A DNA stretch of 58,094 nt from Ferrithrix thermotolerans DSM 19514 (GTDB lineage Bacteria > Actinomycetota > Acidimicrobiia > Acidimicrobiales > CAIXPF01): positions 1 through 58,094 of the forward strand of contig CAMDQT010000022.1 in NCBI GenBank assembly GCA_945906305.1, read 5' to 3'. Position 1 is the first letter of the stretch; each line of letters begins with the position of its first letter. Shown here piece by piece: positions 58,068 to 58,094 of the stretch. The translations under genes and the position numbers were made by a program. The notes beneath the pieces were generated by a model. That model did no database searches, was not told where the DNA came from, and saw only the letters and a list, made by a program, of their open reading frames with translations.

Positions 58068-58094
58068 GACGACCAGATTCAATAGATAGTGCTA

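Noticed and set aside
1-58094. Transfer RNA, ribosomal RNA, CRISPR array, prophage or insertion sequence
   Set aside because: I saw no cloverleaf-like sequence, no repeat-spacer array, no transposase or integrase and no terminal inverted repeats flanking a gene. A tRNAscan or ISfinder search would settle this.

Overview
The window is GC-rich and densely packed: 48 protein genes, no gene-free stretch longer than about 230 bases, and no rRNA, tRNA, CRISPR array, phage gene or insertion sequence that I could see. The content points to an actinobacterium: four luciferase-like (LLM, often F420-dependent) oxidoreductases, EmrB/QacA-type and EntS-like MFS transporters, a P450, many type III CoA-transferases, and -10 hexamers placed so that the start codon would be the transcript's first base. 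A free-living aquatic or soil member of Acidimicrobiia is my best guess. This is an inference from gene content, since no marker gene is present.

Layout. 0-10 kb: amidohydrolase 1, a SEC-C protein, a P450, a MetE-like methyltransferase, an SDR/LLM/MFS run, amidohydrolase 2 and a medium-chain reductase. 10-17.5 kb: two tandem carboxyltransferase subunits (-), then an MFS pump, an acyl-CoA-dehydrogenase-like flavoprotein and a HAD phosphatase (+). 17.5-26.6 kb: type III glutamine synthetase (+) flanked by amidohydrolases 3 and 4 (-), then a CoA-transferase and amidohydrolase 5. 26.7-33.2 kb: an MFS transporter, then a minus-strand block of a limonene-epoxide-hydrolase-like protein, a SAF-domain dehydrogenase, an ectoine-hydroxylase-like dioxygenase, an epimerase and a CoA-transferase. 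33.3-44.1 kb: LLM/MFS/LLM, ketopantoate-reductase-like protein with a racemase-like CoA-transferase, SRPBCC protein, two-subunit MaoC hydratase with GNAT, SDR, SnoaL-like protein and CoA-transferase. 44.1-49.2 kb: NIPSNAP, RidA, a methyltransferase/F420-ligase-like/NUDIX operon and a nitroreductase-SRPBCC fusion. 49.3-58 kb: a five-gene + strand block ending in amidohydrolase 6, two CoA-transferases (one double-length) and a limonene-monooxygenase-like LLM protein, then a convergent asparagine synthetase.

The genes fit uptake and breakdown of amide-containing, cyclic or branched organic compounds. Transporters move substrates, monooxygenases (P450, LLM, dioxygenase) open or hydroxylate them, amidohydrolases cut amide bonds, CoA-transferases activate the acids, and MaoC, SDR, racemase and carboxylase proteins process the thioesters. 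The central feature is six D-aminoacylase-family paralogues in 51 kb, in three subfamilies, with G-rich ribosome binding sites, and twice placed beside CoA-transferases. A second signal is translational. Many genes without a Shine-Dalgarno sequence have a TA(G/C)(G/C)GT-like hexamer 6-8 bases before the start codon, suggesting leaderless transcripts, while genes with a Shine-Dalgarno sequence often carry the same hexamer 20-40 bases further upstream.
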